Origin: Sphingomonas panacis
GTDB lineage: Bacteria; Pseudomonadota; Alphaproteobacteria; Sphingomonadales; Sphingomonadaceae
Assembly (NCBI RefSeq): GCF_001717955.1
Contig: NZ_CP014168.1
Span: 3,875,501-3,939,500, forward strand
Length of the DNA: 64,000 nt
Direction: 5' to 3'
The notes under the pieces are model-generated. The model ran no database searches. It had not been told where the DNA came from and was given only the letters and a program-made list of their open reading frames with translations. Within the stretch, counting starts at the first letter, position 1; each line of letters opens with the position of its first letter. Positions 62,572 through 64,000 of this stretch are shown piece after piece. The translations under genes and the position numbers were made by a program.

Positions 62572-64000
62572 TCAGGCCGCGCGGAACCGCGCCCGCGTCA
62601 GTTCGACCGGACGCCCCGGCACCAACTCGATCCGCTGCGAAACCCCACCATAGCGCACCGTCGCCGGCCCCGCCCGCGTCGCGACGATCGTCGCCGAGGC
62701 GAGCGCACCGTCGCGCCACGCGATATCCAGCGTATAGCCGCCGCGCGCGCACAGGCCGCGCACCGATCCGCTCGGCCACGCCTTCGGTAGCGCCGGCAGC
62801 AGCCGGATCACCCCGCCCTGGCTTTGCAGCAGCATCTCGGTCATGCCCGAGGTGCCGCCGAAATTGCCGTCGATCTGGAACGGCGGATGCGCGTCGAACA
62901 GATTGGGGTAGGTGCGCTCCGGCCCGAGCAGGAAGCGCAGGATCTCATGCGCGTGGTCGCCGTCGCGCAGCCGCGCCCACAGGTTGATCCGCCACGCCGT
63001 CGCCCACCCGGTCGCGCGGTCGCCACGGATTTCGAGCGACCGCTTCGCCGCCGCCGCCAGCGCGGGCGTGCGGTCAAGGTCAATCTGGTCGCTCGGGAAC
63101 AGCCCATAGAGATGCGAGACGTGGCGGTGGTGAATGTCCTCCGCGCCCATGTCCCAGTCGAACGGCCATTCCTGCAACTGCCCGGCCGATCCGATCTTGA
63201 GCGGTAGCAGTTTCGCTCGCGCCGCCGCGATCTCGCCCGCCAGCGCGGCATCGGTGCCAAGGATCTTCGCCGCTGCGATCGTCTGGTCGAACAGGTCGCG
63301 CAGGATCTCCATGTCCATCGTCGGCCCGAAGATCAGCGACGCGCCATGCCCGTGCGGATTCTCGGGCGAGAGCGACGGGTTGGTGACGAGATGCCCGCTC
63401 GCCGGATCGACCTGCAGCGTATCGAGGAAGAACAGGCACGCGCCACGCATCAGCGGATAGACCGAAGCGAGGAAAGCGGCGTCGCGGTGGAAGTCATAAT
63501 GCTCCCACAGATGCGTACACAACCACGCCCCGCCAAGCGGCCACAATCCATACGGCGCGCCGTCGATCGGCGCGGTCGCGCGCCACAGATCGGTGTTGTG
63601 ATGCGCCACCCAGCCGCGCGCGCCGTACATCTCGCGCGCGGTGCGCCCGCCCGTCACCGACAGATCGCGCACCAGCCGCACCAGCGGCTCGACACACTCG
63701 GCGAGATTGGTCGTCTCCGCCGGCCAATAGTTCATCTCGGTGTTGATGTTGATCGTGTACTTGCTGCCCCACGGCGGGTTGTTCGATTCATTCCACAGCC
63801 CTTGCAGATTGGCGGCCTGCCCGCCCGGCCGCGACGAACCGATCAACAGATAGCGGCCATAATGATAATAAAGCGCGGCCAACCCCGGATCGTCCTGAGT
63901 CACCGCAGCGGCGATGCGCTGATCGGTCGGCAGCGCGCGGCCTGGCGTGGCGCCGAGGTCGATCGCGACGCGGCGGAACAGGCGGCGGTGGTCGGCGCTG
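62572..64000 (-). CDS. Glycoside hydrolase family 95 enzyme (alpha-L-fucosidase-like; 5' end off the window)
   Basis: The last 470 or so residues of the gene. The GH95 catalytic barrel is clear: LQGLWNESNNPPWGSKYTIN, TEMNYWPAETTNL, GWVAHHNTDLWRATAP, MDMEILRDLFDQTI, QEWPFDWDMGAEDIHHRHVS, the signature HPPFQIDGNFGGTSGMTEML, and the C-terminal beta domain ending RPVELTRARFRAA. Such enzymes cut alpha-1,2-fucose (or galactose) from glycans. The frame is open to the right edge (VAIDLGATPGRALPTD at the edge side), so the N-terminal domain and any signal peptide are outside. It is convergent with the carboxylesterase gene. Confidence 0.93.
   Translation of the reverse strand, partial: SADHRRLFRRVAIDLGATPGRALPTDQRIAAAVTQDDPGLAALYYHYGRYLLIGSSRPGGQAANLQGLWNESNNPPWGSKYTININTEMNYWPAETTNLAECVEPLVRLVRDLSVTGGRTAREMYGARGWVAHHNTDLWRATAPIDGAPYGLWPLGGAWLCTHLWEHYDFHRDAAFLASVYPLMRGACLFFLDTLQVDPASGHLVTNPSLSPENPHGHGASLIFGPTMDMEILRDLFDQTIAAAKILGTDAALAGEIAAARAKLLPLKIGSAGQLQEWPFDWDMGAEDIHHRHVSHLYGLFPSDQIDLDRTPALAAAAKRSLEIRGDRATGWATAWRINLWARLRDGDHAHEILRFLLGPERTYPNLFDAHPPFQIDGNFGGTSGMTEMLLQSQGGVIRLLPALPKAWPSGSVRGLCARGGYTLDIAWRDGALASATIVATRAGPATVRYGGVSQRIELVPGRPVELTRARFRAA

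Overview
The window is high-GC DNA from an alphaproteobacterium, most likely a sphingomonad (Sphingomonas or a close relative). The evidence is the gene content (chpT, SphA-type TonB receptor/PepSY iron module, M2 and S9 peptidases, GH95, Psp locus, UdgX), the LexA-type GAAC-N7-GAAC operator, and several families of dispersed palindromic (REP-like) repeats of the kind that litter sphingomonad genomes. It is mostly ordinary core chromosome with small accessory insertions; I see no prophage, CRISPR array or large island.

Layout. 1-4.4 kb: carB (runs off the left edge), a RraB-like gene and carA, transcribed leftwards. 4.5-10.7 kb: yqeY, a DUF559 gene framed by inverted repeats, dnaG-rpoD, a hypothetical gene and a GFA-family gene, rightwards. 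10.7-20.3 kb, all leftwards: a small membrane protein, an M2 metallopeptidase, an overlapping chain FitA-like antitoxin/PIN toxin/GFA/alpha-beta hydrolase, asd, mgtC-like, an S9 dipeptidyl peptidase and a DUF418 membrane protein. 20.4-24.8 kb: the ffh-rpsP-rimM-trmD-rplS translation and secretion operon, with a VapBC toxin-antitoxin pair spliced in between rimM and trmD. 25-29.8 kb, rightwards: a degenerate GGDEF-EAL protein, mtaB, ftsY and a YciB-type septation protein. 29.8-34.6 kb: a broken GIY-YIG gene, sodB, then pspF divergent from a long pspABC operon with extra PspB-like proteins and a recognisable sigma-54 promoter. 34.6-36.1 kb: REP repeats and an IS110-family element inserted in one of them. 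36.1-40 kb: sufE-like gene, small secreted proteins, a ferredoxin-like/J-domain pair, rnpB (RNase P RNA) and an AmpD-like amidase. 40.1-44.5 kb: chpT-cheA-cheW-cheY cluster and a JAMM peptidase. 44.5-47.2 kb: rluD, rpoH, mtgA. 47.3-50 kb: an SOS-boxed radical SAM/UdgX DNA-repair pair. 50-54.7 kb: hybrid histidine kinase, dadA-like gene and an HIBADH-family dehydrogenase. 54.8-60.8 kb: flippase, then an iron-uptake module (DUF3325, PepSY, DUF3649, TonB receptor) with a Fur-like box. 60.9-64 kb: carboxylesterase and GH95 alpha-L-fucosidase (runs off the right edge).

The most noteworthy points are: the toxin-antitoxin pair translationally coupled into an essential ribosomal operon; the IS110 element whose junctions both carry a CT core and which sits inside a REP repeat, with a long non-coding left end that could encode a bridge RNA; the PspB-like expansion of the psp operon with its candidate PspF binding site overlapping pspF's own start; the LexA box abutting the UdgX repair pair; and REP repeats that have been captured in frame inside carA and mtaB. 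All assignments rest on reading the sequence; no database search was run.
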